A stretch of DNA of 64,000 bases, from NCBI RefSeq assembly GCF_036711975.1, contig NC_091972.1, positions 29,021,001 through 29,085,000 on the forward strand, read 5' to 3'. This stretch comes from Onthophagus taurus (Eukaryota > Arthropoda > Insecta > Coleoptera > Scarabaeidae). A program made the position numbers and the translations under genes. The notes beneath the pieces are model-generated. The model was not told the origin of the DNA and searched no databases. It saw only the letters and a program-made list of their open reading frames with translations. Below, piece after piece: positions 23,601 through 35,344 of the stretch (positions are counted from its first letter, which is position 1; the number at the start of each line of letters is the position of its first letter).

Positions 23601-23990
23601 CTAGGGCGAATGGGAAAAAACCCTTAACTAATATTTTTGAACGCACTAGAAGTATACTTAATGCCGCCAAAATCGATAGGGTGGTTTTTAAATAATTCCA
23701 AAAAAATAGGGGTAGTTCGCCCTTTTTAACCCTCTGCTATATGTGTGACACATCAAAAGAAAGCTCTTTTAAAATGAATATCAGTTACAATTTACCAAAT
23801 TTTGATAGCACTTTTCGTTTTCAAAATATAAGTGAAAACGTACTTTTTCTCCAAACTTTCAACCCCTATAACTCGCCCCAGGGGCTTTTACCGCACGTAT
23901 AAAAAAATGTGCGAACCTTATTTTGGCCCATTCTATGACTGTACCAAATTGCATCGAAATCGGTGAGACACAGTTGTGACACTTCCCTTG
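20610..23990 (+). mobile_element. Apparently complete pogo-like DNA transposon with very long inverted repeats
   Basis: The terminal inverted repeats run 20610-21251 and 23348-23990, about 640 bp each and near-identical, starting CAAGGGAAGTGTCACAACTG. TAA flanks both ends (20607-20609 and 23991-23993), compatible with a TA-type target duplication. Between them lies one intact transposase gene (21437-23026) with about 180 bp of leader and 320 bp of trailer. The element sits inside Gypsy fossil 2. Near-identity of the arms and the open gene suggest a recent arrival. Confidence 0.88.
21437..23026 (+). CDS. pogo/Tigger-like DDE transposase
   Basis: This is an intact 529-residue frame. After an acidic N-terminus, residues about 100-215 form the DNA-binding part: EYKLEAVNYWTSGKKGYLKLE, then a CENP-B-like helix-turn-helix around FKASHSWVQRFKKANRLVSR. 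The DDE domain follows with YNSDQSGFN (first Asp), LLLLDSWSGHCPE (second Asp) and IPAGTTGQIQPLDVFGFRIWKNF (third Asp in the QPLD context). The C-terminus has CDICGDIAVITCAWCKKSLC and HFFHDFHFC, a Cys/His-rich zinc-binding tail unusual for Tigger proteins. It should cut and paste elements carrying the long inverted repeats. Exact subfamily is not known to me. Confidence 0.88.
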   Translation: MVTINPINVLNLLMTVFTVMNIPQTPVNEAEVSLKENIQRILMESMEDYNMQIEDETVLIFDSSNGINDGQQIIEDQDTTDRFVEDTDAHCPLKDDIDYEYKLEAVNYWTSGKKGYLKLETVKNKYRKVTSKTQLHRWSKYIEERGTYKEKLAEITEFVINQARAAVDNKLPLHDIDIRRWAIQARNEKNLSPQLFKASHSWVQRFKKANRLVSRKITKFLSQKQIGNVDRVKTLAKDFVKEAKLQIQIYGPENTYNSDQSGFNLEFHSGRTLSDLGVKTVESVVQSVSSTTHSYTIQPVISADGKLLSPLFIVLKEPSGSFGPRVANTMFKADNIYVLASKSGKLTSEHMKNWLQNVYFPNTGSKSLLLLDSWSGHCPEVISEITPSGTNFKHLSIPAGTTGQIQPLDVFGFRIWKNFIRRFSDQIILYQYDVNLHQRDNILKLQSLTHNQLASPRFINVFKYAWFASGYIEERPDHFENPVEVCFSSEKPTCDICGDIAVITCAWCKKSLCLKHFFHDFHFCQHYVE

Positions 23991-26429
23991 TAAGTGTTGA
24001 TTCCATTCAAATATTATGTTATCTTTTAAAAGTTCACGCATATTTGCCGTTAATTCTGCATAATTGGGTCTAAATTTGTTTAAATAATTAAAGAATCCTA
24101 ATACTCTTTGCAATGATTTTTTATCTGTTGGTGATTTCAACTCTTTTACTGCTTTTATTTGGTTATTATCAGGCTTTATTCCTTCTTTATTAAAAATATG
24201 TCCCATATAGTTTATTTCTTCAGCCTTAAGTATACATTTTTCTTTATTAAATTTTATTTTTTGTTTATGAGCAATTTCAAACACTTGTTTATTCCTAATT
24301 TCTAAGTCCTCCCAATTTTTGGCATGCATCAAAATATCGTCTTAAAATACTATAAGAATAGCTTTCTATTCTTACAAATATTTGCGAAATGATACGATGA
24401 AATACTATATCACTAGCGCAATTAAGACCAAAAGGCATTCTTAAAAATTTATATCGCCCAAAAGGCGTTTGAAAAGTACAAATGTTAGCACTTTCCTCAT
24501 CTAAAGGTAACATCCAATAACCGCAATTTGCATCCAATTTCGCGTAACACTTTGAACCAATCAATTTTGAAGCAATTTCGTCTATTATAGGAAAAGGATA
24601 ATGGGATCTTTTAAGAGATTTGTTTAATTGCTGTGGATCCAAACAAATTCTTATTTTACCACTCGGTTTTTTAACAATTACGATATTATGTACCCACTCG
24701 GTCGGTATATCTACTGGACTAATTATTTTTGATTTAACAAGATTATCTAATTCTTTTATAGTATCTTTTATATTATCTTATATCTTTTAATTGATTGTGT
24801 AGTAAAAAAGGTATTCTTCTAAAAGGAGCAACTTTAGGTTTTACCTATTTATCTAGTGATAAATGAATTTTTGGGTTAATACATCCTATTTCATCACTAA
24901 TTAGTAATTACACTTTCATGTATGACATTTAATTTAATACAAGCATTTAAACCTAGTATATTGTTAAACTTTTCTTTAATATAAAATTTTATTTTATATT
25001 TTTTATCATTATAAAAACAATCCAATATGGTAGTGCCAATAATGGGTATAATTTCTTTTGTATAGGTTGTAATGTAGTCACGCGTTTTATTTTCCAAATT
25101 TAAATTATTAAAATTAGAAATTGAAAGTAAATTACAATCAGCTCCAGTATCAAGTTTTAAACTAATATTTATATTATTTATTTTTAAAGTAACATACCAA
25201 TGCTTTTTTCACTCACCTACGTTGACGTTATTGATTCTTGCCAGGCGTCGACTTCGTTTATTTTTTTTTGTAGTTCTAAACCCTCTTTCTTCTCTGTCTC
25301 TCCTGAATGGTTTGCTATCGTACTTGTTTGCTTTCCCATCTCGTCTTCCTGTCGCCCTGGTATTTATCTTCTGATCTTGATATCCTCTGACCACAATATA
25401 AAGTAAATCAGTAGTCTCACTTGCCTTATATGGCGTCCTCAGTTTTACTACAGCACACACGCTGCGAGCATTCATGCCACGTTTGCTACCTTATGACTCC
25501 TTATGAGTGATCTTTATCATCGACATAAAAGTTTGTTGTGACAATTATTTCAATGGTGCGCCAAGCGGATGCGCAGTAAAAAATATACGGACACGACGTA
25601 AAAGGTGCCGACACGAAGTGAGACTACTGCTTTACTTTATACTGTGCTCTGACTTTTCAAGCCTGTGCAAAATGTCCTATTTTTTCACATTTTGAACATA
25701 TTTTTCCATACTTTGGGCATTTTCCATAAGGATCACATATTATTACCAAAATCACATATAGAACTAAGGTTTTTTAAAACTGTTATATACTGTTCGTAGC
25801 TTTCATTTTCTTTTTGTTTGCGATTAAAGAAAATATACTTTTCGTATGTAACATTTATTTTAGGCTTAAAGTATTTATCAAATTTGTATTTTTTCTTTTT
25901 CTTCTAATTCAAATGTTTGGTAAATGTCCATACCTTGTTCTACTGTATGTAGAAATAATGCTATTTTTTTCTTCTCTTTCATATCTTCTTCACCGAACGC
26001 TATCAAACAATTTTCAAATCCTCTTGTGAATTTCTCCCAGTTAGTAGATAGATTTCCCTCGTATTTCATCATACCCAGGTTTCTTTCCATTTTTCTTTAT
26101 TATTTTTTCACTTTGTTTATTATTTTTGCGCACAATCCTCGTTTTACCGCTTCAGTACATTTTATTATTTATATATAAACTATAAGTACAGGGTGATTCT
26201 CAACCTGTATGCATAAATTTGGGGATTTATTCCTCATGACAAATAATGAGTAATAGGTGAAAAAAATTGTAACAAATGTTTTTGCTTAAACCACGATGTT
26301 CCACTAGCGCGGTCTAAACCGGGTGTTGGCGAATTGTTTCGGTAGCAGTTTGTATCTGATTTCGCAATCTTTGCTCAGTATTCATTTCCTGAGCGGCAAT
26401 GTTAAATGTCTAAATGCATAGTATAATAT

Positions 26430-28500
26430 GGTTAAAGATGGTGCTACTCAAGGTAGATAAACATAAGGTATGCTCATACGGCGAACGAATTGACCCTCGC
26501 ACGTCATAATCGCGTCATAGCCATTGTAAACAAACCTACACTTAAAATAGTAGACAATAGTTGTTGCTAAGCTTTGACGCTGTGATGACGTACGAGAGCC
26601 AATTCGTTCGCCGTATGAGCATACCTTATGTTTATCTACCTTGGTGCTGCTGATTGCGACTCATTAGTAGATTTGATGAGAGAGCAGTTTCAGCCACTTC
26701 ATTTTGATCGTGATTTATTTGAGGAAATTAAACGTAGATCTCAGGGTCTACAGGAAAACATTGGTTTATATATCGCTAGCATGAAGGGATTATTTAACAA
26801 ACATAGTAATTCTATTCCAGAAGCAAAACAATTAGAAATTATTATGGAACGTACTGACCCTACCATTATCGAGCTACTTATTATGTGTCGAAAGTTGGAT
26901 GTTCAAAGGTTGAATGCTGTTACTTATGTACCTCCGCCTCCTAAAAGTAAGAGTTTGATACCAGAATTGGCTTATGCTTCTCCTAGTGCTACAACTAGTA
27001 ATCAGAGTGGTGAATTGCGTACGAATAAATTCAGAGTTTCTGAAGTACGACATCCGAATACTCGATCTAATCCCGCAACAAGTTCTAAATGTTGAAATTG
27101 TAGAAAGGTGGGACACTTGGCTTTGAATTATAGGAAACCGAAGCAAATTCCTTGTTATGGTTGTGGTCATCCTAATGTTATCAGAAAAAATTGTCCTAAT
27201 TGTGGGAATTTGAGAAACGGGTCGTCGGGGCGCCGTTAAAAGATCAAATTTCAAGGTCCCGTAATTCTTTTAAGCATGATAATGTTGTAAAACATCTTGA
27301 CTATGTTTTGTCATACACTCGTGGCAATGAAAGACCTTATTTAAAAATATCGATTTATAGCATTTAAATGTTGGGATTGCTTGATTCTGGAGTCACGTGT
27401 CCGCTATTGGAAGGACAAGGTTGGAATAAATTAGTTCGTGCTGGTGTTTCTGTGCTTGAAGCTGCCAAAGTGTCTGATATTCGTGTAGCAAATGGTGCAG
27501 AATGTGACTGGGTGTATTGCGTATAGTTGTTAAGGTGCAGGGAATAGAGAAAATTATTGATATACTGGTTGTACCTGGATTGCCTCATGTGTTAATTCTT
27601 GGAATAGACTTTTGGATCAAGTTGGAAGAGGTCCCGGATTTGAGAGCGAAGGAATGGAAGTTTGCTGCAAATTCTAATGACGTTGAAAAAATAGAAACCA
27701 TTGAGGCGTTGTACTCACGAAAAATATTAACTTCTGAACAGTCTGCAGTGTTGGATGAGGTGGTGAAGACGGATTTTACAACCCTAGGGTCTGGAATTGG
27801 ACACACTCATCTGGTAGAATATAAAATTGAAGTTTTTGACAACACGAATCCGATAAAACAACGATTTTATCCCTAATCACCTGCCTTAATGAAGTACATC
27901 GATAATGAACTAGATGAAATGTTGGCAAATGGCATTATTGAACCATCAAAAAGCGCCTGGAGTAGTCCTGTTGTGCTTGTGCGAAAGAAGGATGATTCAT
28001 ACCGATTTTGCGTGGACTACAGAAAAGTTAATAGTGTAACTAAAAAAGACGCTTATCCTCTACCCTTTGTTGGTGCCATACTTGATCGTATAAGGGATGC
28101 GAGATATTTATCCAGTCTGGATATTAAATCTGCTTACTGGCAGATACCAGTAGCAAAAGATTCCCGTCAATATACAGCTTTTACTGTGCCAGGACGTGGA
28201 TTATATCAATTTTGTAGAATGCCTTTTGGCTTACACTCAGCACCTGCAACATGGTTTTGGCATTTTGTCGCTTAAAAGAAGCTGGTTTGACTTTGAGCAG
28301 TGATAAATGTAACTTTTGTCGGAGTGAGCTCAGATATTTAGGATATGTTGTGGTTTCAGATGTTCGAAGTGTCATGGGAACTGCATCGTGGTATAGACGA
28401 TTTATACCAAATTTTTCTGACGTTATACAACCACTCTGTCTTTTGCTAAAGAAATTAATGCCTTTGTTAACCACTGTATACCATCCTCAATATCAGCGAA
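26430..28500 (+). mobile_element. Gypsy-family LTR retrotransposon fossil 3
   Basis: On the plus strand the order is gag with zinc-knuckle remains (about 26646-27240), protease (about 27330-27530), and RT (about 27540-28275) with a following RT tail to about 28500. The 5' and 3' ends are missing and no LTRs were found. It is broken, with more than five breaks. It lies inside the second mariner-like element. Confidence 0.8.
26449..26645. mobile_element. MITE with 44-bp inverted ends, copy 1
   Basis: CAAGGTAGATAAACATAAGG opens it and the complement closes it, with the arms extending through TATGCTCATACGGCGAACGAATTG. The 105-bp centre is AT-rich and non-coding. It lies within the gag region of Gypsy fossil 3, with GGTGCT on both sides (GGTGCTACT before, GGTGCTGCT after). 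Confidence 0.85.
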
Positions 28501-28848
28501 GAGGACGGCATCATCTACATAGCACTCAATCTTGATTTTGTAATCATTCATAGTGTATAGTTTATCAGTTTACATTACATACTTTGTAAATATTTTGTAT
28601 AAAAATAAAAGTCAAGAGGATTGAGATCGGGTGATCGAGATGGCCAGGACAATAGACTACCTCGACCTGTCCCATCTTCCGGGAAACACCGTATCTAGAT
28701 GTCGCCGCATATATCGGATATCTATGAAAAAAAAATCTTTTACTACAATTTTTTTCACCTATTATCTATTATTTGTCTCAAGGAATAAATCTCCAAGTTT
28801 ATGCGTATAGGTTGAGAATCACCCTGTATATAGATAAATATATTACTC

Positions 28849-29556
28849 AAGGTAGATAAACATAAGGTATGCTCATACGGCGAACGAATTGACCCTCGCA
28901 CGTCATAATCGCGTCATAGCCATTGTAAACAAACCTACACTTAAAATAGTAGACAATAGTTGTTGCTAAGCTTTGACGCTGTGATGACGTACGAGAGCCA
29001 ATTCGTTCGCCGTATGAGCATACCTTATGTTTATCTACCTTGGTGCTGCTGATTGCGACTCATTAGTAGATTTGATGAGAGAGCAGTTTCAGCCACTTCA
29101 TTTTGATCGTGATTTATTTGAGGAAATTAAACGTAGATCTCAGGGTCTACAGGAAAACATTGGTTTATATATCGCTAGCATGAAGGGATTATTTAACAAA
29201 CATAGTAATTCTATTCCAGAAGCAAAACAATTAGAAATTATTATGGAACGTACTGACCCTACCATTATCGAGCTACCTATTATGTGTCGAAAGTTGGATG
29301 TTCAAAGATTGAATGCTGTTACTTATGTACCTCCGCCTCCTAAAAGTAAGAGTTTGATACCAGAATACCTCGACCTGTCCCATCTTCCGGGAAACACCGT
29401 ATCTAGATGTCGCCGCATATATCGGATATCTATGAAAAAAAAATCTTTTACTACAATTTTTTTCACCTATTATCTATTATTTGTCTCAAGGAATAAATCT
29501 CCAAGTTTATGCGTATAGGTTGAGAATCACCCTGTATATAGATAAATATATTACTT
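28849..29556. repeat. Partial duplication of the MITE-gag-mariner block
   Basis: 28849-29366 repeats 26444-26964 (MITE plus start of gag), and 29367-29556 repeats about 28664-28848 (mariner end plus flank TATAGATAAATATATTAC). Identity is near complete, with only one or two differences seen in the gag part. The block between these two pieces, about 1.7 kb, is absent. It looks like a recent tandem duplication that lost its middle. Confidence 0.85.
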
Positions 29557-29940
29557 TCTTTTGTATTCCGCTGTCACCATGTTAATGTAAACTTCTTCGT
29601 GTAAGGTTTAGAACTGTCTTTATTTTAAATCAACTTTAAGGTATATACAAAATGTACAGTTGGTTGTTTATATTAAAACAAATCAAATACATATATAACA
29701 TCCCCTGTGCGACAAGTTGCTTTTACGTAGTTTATTTTCTTTTTATTCATGAGGTGGCTCAGGTGATTCCATTTGTTTTTTTATGTTAGAACTAACGGTG
29801 CTACTCTCGGTTTCTTTATTGCGTCGGCTGTTGCCAATTTTTTTCTGTTTGATGTGTTGGTTCTAGTTTATTTTTTGGCCGCTTCTCTCTTTGTTTGTCT
29901 TCGTGTCTTCTTCGTCAAGTCCTTCTTCTTCGTGGTCGCC
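29557..29940. other. Unassigned AT-rich stretch
   Basis: No coding motif or repeat boundary is recognised. It is T-rich on the plus strand and possibly the worn 5' part of the Penelope-like element that follows. Confidence 0.3.
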
Positions 29941-30656
29941 CAGACAAGAAGGAAGAAGGACACCACAGACAATATCGTAAGGAAAATGAAGGACCTGATA
30001 AAATCCACAGGAATTCCAGCAGAACAGCAGAAAGGTTTGTTTGTACAGGCGCCGGTACCACCAAGAATTTATGGACTACCGAAGATTCATAAACCAGACG
30101 TCCCCCTCCGCCCTATCGTCAGTGCCAGCAACTCTCCAACATACAAGTTGGCCAAATATCTTGCAAAGATTTTGTCTCCTTTCACAGGGAATACGGAATC
30201 GTATGTTAGGGATTCTACACACTTTGTGGAATCGTGTTTGTGGAATCCCTTTTTACTAGAGCACCAGTTAAGGATGCTGTAGATGGTCTTCGCCAAAAGC
30301 TCATTCCGGAGGGATTACCAGAAAACGTGCCAGATCTAGTGGAGTACTGTTTATCATCGACGTATTTCAGCTGGAACGGAGAATTTTACGACCAGTTCGA
30401 AAGGGCAGCCATGGGATCTCCATTATCGCTTTGAAGAAGAGCCGGTGGAAACCAAAACTATGGCTTCGATATGTGGATGACACGTTTGTGATATGGCAAC
30501 ATGGTCAAAAATGGCTTCAAGAGTTCTTGGATCAGTTGAACTCTCAACATCCCATGATTAAGTTTACCATGGAAACAGAAACTGCCAAAAAACTACTTTT
30601 CCTAGATGTGTTGGTCACCAGGACGACAAATGGAGATATGGAACTTGGTGTATATA

Positions 30657-32647
30657 CACAACGCAATACCACAATCTCTTAAAAGAGCTGCTCTTGACAG
30701 GGGAGTGGAAGCAACTATAGCGGGTTGGATCCGCAATATGCTAGATAGTAGAATAGTTTCTACTTCACTTCACGGTGATACGATACGCTTCAGGCCGGAA
30801 GGTGGCTGCCCGCAGGGAGGGGTGTTATCTCCCCTGCTTTGGTCCCTCCTAGTTGACGATCTGATTGCGATAGTCGAAGCCGTTGGTGTGGAAATACAAG
30901 CTTATGCTGATGACATTGTCGTTATGGTCAAAGGAAACAGATATCCTCGGCAAACAGGTGCCGAGGATATCTAAAGTCCTCCAGGTGAGATACCATAGAT
31001 ACCATTTGCGCTTGGTGTAAGGGAGAGAACCTCTCAATAAACCCGCAAAAGACAATTGTTGTGCCCTTCACCAGGAAGCGAAAGTTGGATGGACTAATCC
31101 GCCCAACTATCCAAGGTGAAGAAATTCCTTTCTCAAAGGAAGTCAAATATCTAGGAGTAATCCTAGACAAAACCCTGTCATGGAATGGACATTTGCAGGG
31201 AGTTTTGCACAAAGCTAGACTATCCTTGTGGACTTGTCGCAGTCTTTGTGGAAAAAATTGGGGTCTTACCCCTGAAAGACTGTACTGGCTCTATGTGACT
31301 GTGGTTAGACCTATGATCACATACGGAGCAGCAGCCTGGTATAGGAAAGTCCGACAGACTTCAGTTATCAGTAAACTTTCACGAATTCAACGAGTAGTTG
31401 GATTGGCAATCTCTGGTGCGATAGGCACAACGCCAACTCTAGCAATGGAGGTTCTGCTTGGCCTATCTCCTCTGCATTTACATATAGAGAAAGTGGCTAG
31501 AACAACCATTTACAGATTTAAGCAATATGCTCAAAACTGTTCCGACATGTCCTACCAATGGGCTGCGGAAGACATTATAAGCACTGATATTGGGCTATCA
31601 ATGCCGTCAGATTTGGCGGTATCACTATCAGTGATTAATGCTCGATACCAGATTGTACTGCTTGAGCGGCAGTCTTGGATCGAAAATGAAAATTCTCTGG
31701 TTCGGGCAGACATTTGCTTGTACACAGATGGATCAAAAACGCCTGAAGGGGTAGGAGCAGGAGTATACTGCCAGACACCTCGAATTAAGCAAGCCTACAG
31801 CCTGGGTACGTACTGTACTGTATTCCAGGCGGAAGTATTTGCTATTGACATGGGTGCTAAAATCCTTCTTGAAAGAGGGGTGAAGAACATGACAGTACGA
31901 ATTTTCTCAGACAGTCAAGCCGCTCTCCAGGCACTGCAAGCCGTGAAAACGGTGTCGGCTCTGGTTAATGATTGTAAGAGAACATTAAACACACTGAGTT
32001 GTGATAACAGAGTCTCTCTGATCTGGGTCCCGGGTCACTCTGGGGTTGCTGGCTATGAAGCGGCAGATAAGCTAGCACGAGATCGCAGCGCTGAAGCGTT
32101 TGTGGGGCCGGAACCAGCAGTTGGTGTATCATTTGCGATGGCCAAATATAGGATTGGACTGTGGGCTGAAGAGAGTTCGCCTACTGTGGACCAGTTCTCC
32201 TGGAATGAGACATGCGAAGGTGTTTATTAACATCGCCACTGTCAAACCCGGGAATATTTTAGGACTTGCCCGTAGTAGCATAAAAGTTCTAATGGGTGTT
32301 TTTACTGGGCACTGCCGATTAAAAGCACACCTCAACTTGTTGGGTTTAGCCGACGATGTTGAATGCCGACTATGTGCGGAGGAAGCAGAGACGGTTGAGC
32401 ATGTTTTATGCCACTGCCCTGCCGTTAACCGTATCAGATTTTCGATTTTTGGGTCGCAGTTTATCTCCTCAAAAGATCTGAATGACCTTTCGCCGAGCAA
32501 GGTATTAATGTTCGTTAAGAGCATTGGACTGCACGGCGAAATTTGATAACGATATCTATCGGGGTACAATAGATCCTTACGGTCGCGGTGCAACTTTAGT
32601 TGGTCCGCCTACCCGATATGTATTCTATGTAATGTAATGTAATGTAA
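30657..32647 (+). mobile_element. RNase H-bearing LINE inserted in the Penelope-like element
   Basis: It is 5'-truncated within the RT and ends in a TAATG microsatellite tail (about 32626-32647). TGGTGTATATA at 30646-30656 and again at 32648-32658 is the target duplication. Its coding order is RT core, thumb, RNase H and a Cys/His tail, a different clade from the Jockey elements; an I- or LOA-like group is most likely. Confidence 0.85.
30670..32520 (+). pseudogene. LINE ORF2 with RNase H (5'-truncated, broken)
   Basis: Reading on the plus strand: RAALDRGVEATIAGWIRNML, GCPQGGVLSPLLWSLLVDDL and AYADDIVVMVKG (RT palm), then in another frame KTLSWNGHL and RPMITYGAAAWYR. ICLYTDGSKTPEGVGAGVYC, FSDSQAALQAL and IWVPGHSGVAGYEAADKLAR are the RNase H motifs (Asp, Asp, His/Asp). 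A third frame gives CRLCAEEAETVEHVLCHCPAV, the terminal CCHC motif. The first frame ends soon after YADD near 30,974, and the next shift is near 32,200. The element lacks its endonuclease. Confidence 0.85.
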
Positions 32648-32777
32648 TGGTGTATATAGGAAGAAGACCCATACCAACAGGTACTTGCAGGCATCATCAC
32701 ATCATCATCCCCAACAGAAGAGGTCCGTGATCCGCACTTTATTTCAGCGAGCAGCGAAAATATGAGAAGGAGATAAT

Positions 32778-33410
32778 TTGAGGAAGGAGCAACACTTTCT
32801 ACGAGGCGTACTGCAGAAGAACGGATACACTTCGAGGGACATCAACCGGGCCATCAAGCAGCGAAAGCAGAGGGAAAACGCGGAGAGTACAAAACCTCTT
32901 GGATTTATCTGTCTTCCCTATGTTTCAGGTGTAACGGAACGAATTGCCAGGCACCTCAAGAAGAACGACATCATAATGCGGTACGGTACGGTCAGCAAAA
33001 TCCGGAACACACTCCCGGTAGCCAAGGACAAACTAACTCCATTAAAAGGAGCGGGAGTCTACAGACTATCGTGTAGTTGTGGGAAGGTTTACGTTGACCA
33101 AACTGGACGTAACGTCGAGTACCGCATCAAGGAGCATGAAAGGGATGTAAGGTTGAAGAAGATCCAGCAGTCGGCGGTTGCGGAACATTGCCATGCAGAG
33201 AGACACCGAATAGACTTCGACCAAACAAAGGTGCTGGCTAGGGACAACAGATGTCACCAGCGACTGACAAGAGAAGCCATAGAGATCCACCGACATAGAA
33301 ATAACGTCAACAGAGAGGATGGCTGGGAGCTTAGCAGAACATGGAAGATGGTGATGAACACGAAGACCTCCCGCCTCACACCGGACGCGACGCAATTAGT
33401 TAATAATTAG
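32778..33410 (+). pseudogene. Penelope-like C-terminal GIY-YIG region
   Basis: This 210-codon open stretch contains KPLGFICLPYVSGVTERIAR, the linker typical of PLE proteins, and the GIY-YIG nuclease core GVYRLSCSCGKVYVDQTGRN with a downstream EH and RHRIDF. It is the 3' part of the interrupted PLE gene. Confidence 0.85.
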
Positions 33411-33560
33411 CTTTCATTGAATATTAATTAGTTTTCCGACTTATATATTATCCCTGATTTTCGATTTCGTCACTTCGAACCAGTTTCTGAAGAAGGTTGC
33501 AACATGGCATCCGAAACGTCAAACCTTTTCTTAAAGGACGCACGGCAAAACGCGAAAGTG

Positions 33561-35278
33561 TCTAGTTTTAGTTCAATTCTTGTTGTATTCTTCGTTTTTT
33601 ATTGCTTTCCGGTGGGCTGAACCCCTCATCTTCGTTTTTGGTTTTTCTTCCGCGATGTTACTTCTGTTGGTCCTTAAAAGGTCCTCCAAGGTTTTATTGT
33701 CAAGCTCTCGATATCGTGGATGTTCGTTTTTACTGACGCCGACTCGATACGACCTGATGATTTTTGACCTACTTACTGACAATCTGTTTACGGTTATATC
33801 TTGTATTCTTATATCATGCGTGCACCTTCTTCCTTCCGATCACCACGTCCCCCACCAAATAACATACATAGATGTCCAAGCATTTTTCTATAAGAATATT
33901 CCTCGAATTTTTATTGATTTAATTCCTTAAGTACTTCATGTACACAGTGTATAATATAAACTCTATTAGATCATCCTGCTAATTTTTAATCAGTTTTATA
34001 GGACTCCAAGGTTAAACAATAACACATCAATAGCAAAAATTTTAATTCTTAAAAATTATAAATATAATTTTATCAAGTTTTATAAAATCCGACTACAATG
34101 TTTTAGATATTAATCTATTGGATGGAAGTTTAACCATATTCCTCCTTTGGTTGAATACAGAAATGGAAATGAATCCAGCTCTAATTTTTGTGGAGTCTTA
34201 TCGTTAACTTCAATGTTAAAATTCATCACAATGCCAAATATAGCAACCTTCATTACCGCCGAAGCAAATCGTTGTCCTAAAATAAATTTTTTTAAGTTTT
34301 GATATATTTTAAGTGTAGAAAGAATATTTTTTCTGTTAATATTGAGCTAAGGAAATAAATTTGAGGAATTAGAAAATAAGATTGACGGGGAAAATGTCAC
34401 TAATATAAGACAAAAATTTTTTGGGTCTATAAACTTCGTGATCAAACGAATATTATTTCCCAAATAAGATATGTTTAAGTATCTTTGATGATATATGACG
34501 TCTACCATGAGGTTTACTTTATAGATTACAAAGATCTAGAGGGTGAAGTTGCTAGATGAGTACAACGTCCAGAAGAATCATTAAGGTTGTACATTATCAA
34601 ATTTTCACCGATATTAACTATCATATGTTTTAACATCCCTGCAAAAAGATTTAGATATAGATTACTGAAACAATACATAGGACAAGCAACACTGTTTTAT
34701 TCTAGATGTAAGAAGCCGAGGGTGCAGTGTAAAAGTGTAAATTGCATAGAAGGATTTTTCGTTTTAATGGACACCGGAGTAATATGTTTATACTTTAGAG
34801 ACAAGAAAAACTATCGGTGTCAAAATCGATAGCATGAAGTCTCTTTATATAAGAAATACAATATTACTTCAATTCGATAAAAATTATAATGTAAATTATG
34901 ATAAAAATTACTATGTTATATTTTTGAACGCGCATTTTTTGAGATAAAATTGAAATGTACAGGTATCCCAAAATTGAGATACCATGCCTAAGTTGACATT
35001 TTTAAATAGGCACCCCATGATTTTTTTGTTGCATTTATGGATTCTACGTAAAAGTCAGAGTATTTTTCATGTTACACGATATTCAGCTGTCTTCGAGAAA
35101 AATGGCAATTATAAAAGAACTGGTACTACTTTATTTCGGGTAAATAAAATTTTTTGAAATTTTCAATTACCACCGCACAAGTGGTAACTACTGCGAATGG
35201 AACTAAGATGCATACTGCCGGAGTACATTATGTATAGATTAAAATTATGTTAGAATTCTTTTTCGTTATACCATTATT
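33561..35278. other. AT-rich spacer before H1
   Basis: The first 250 bp probably belong to the PLE terminal region. Beyond that I see no gene. A short word near 34,964 (ACAGGTATCCC) resembles the mariner end at 1441 and may be a solo relic. The open frame at 34587-34832 has no recognisable motif. Confidence 0.4.
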
Positions 35279-35294
35279 GGCCCTGAGAAGGGCC
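35279..35294 (-). terminator. Histone 3' stem-loop of H1
   Basis: On the minus strand this reads GGCCCTTCTCAGGGCC, 50 nt beyond the H1 stop and identical to the H2A stem-loop. Confidence 0.9.
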
Positions 35295-35344
35295 ATTGTG
35301 TGGCGGCTTATGAGAAACCCCTTAATTCTAACAAATTGCAGAGC

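Larger units (their letters stand above)
19690..26170 (-). mobile_element. Gypsy-family LTR retrotransposon fossil 2
   Basis: On the minus strand the order is a gag-like start (about 26090-25878), a basic region (about 25475-25209), protease-like (25097-24897), RT (24642-23859) and, beyond an inserted DNA transposon, RNase H end plus the integrase zinc-binding part (20273-19812). No clear LTR pair was found, so the ends given are approximate. It is broken, with many breaks, and is interrupted by the pogo-like element at 20610-23990. Confidence 0.75.
26189..28826 (-). mobile_element. Second mariner-like element, split by a Gypsy fossil and a MITE
   Basis: The inverted ends CAGGGTGATTCTCAACC (26189 onward, and its complement ending at 28826) extend about 90 bp inward, with TA on both outer sides. 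On the minus strand GRGSLLSWPSRSPDLNPLDF (about 28,675-28,615) and NTEQRLRNQIQTATETIRQHP (about 26,385-26,320) belong to the same DUF4817-type transposase family as the relic at 1442. Most of the gene is missing, and the interior is occupied by Gypsy fossil 3 and a MITE. Confidence 0.75.
29941..33560 (+). mobile_element. Penelope-like element (PLE), split by a LINE
   Basis: The upstream half (to 30656) encodes a Penelope-type [59 protein letters not shown] and LLFLDVLVTR. The downstream half (32659-33410) resumes with GVY-type words and then a GIY-YIG endonuclease: GVYRLSCSCGKVYVDQTGRN, KEHERDVR and AVAEHCHAERHRIDF. The terminal sequence with CTGAAGAAGGTTGCAACATG (about 33487) is typical of PLE ends. 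It is broken, 5'-truncated, and carries a nested LINE at 30657-32647. Confidence 0.87.
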
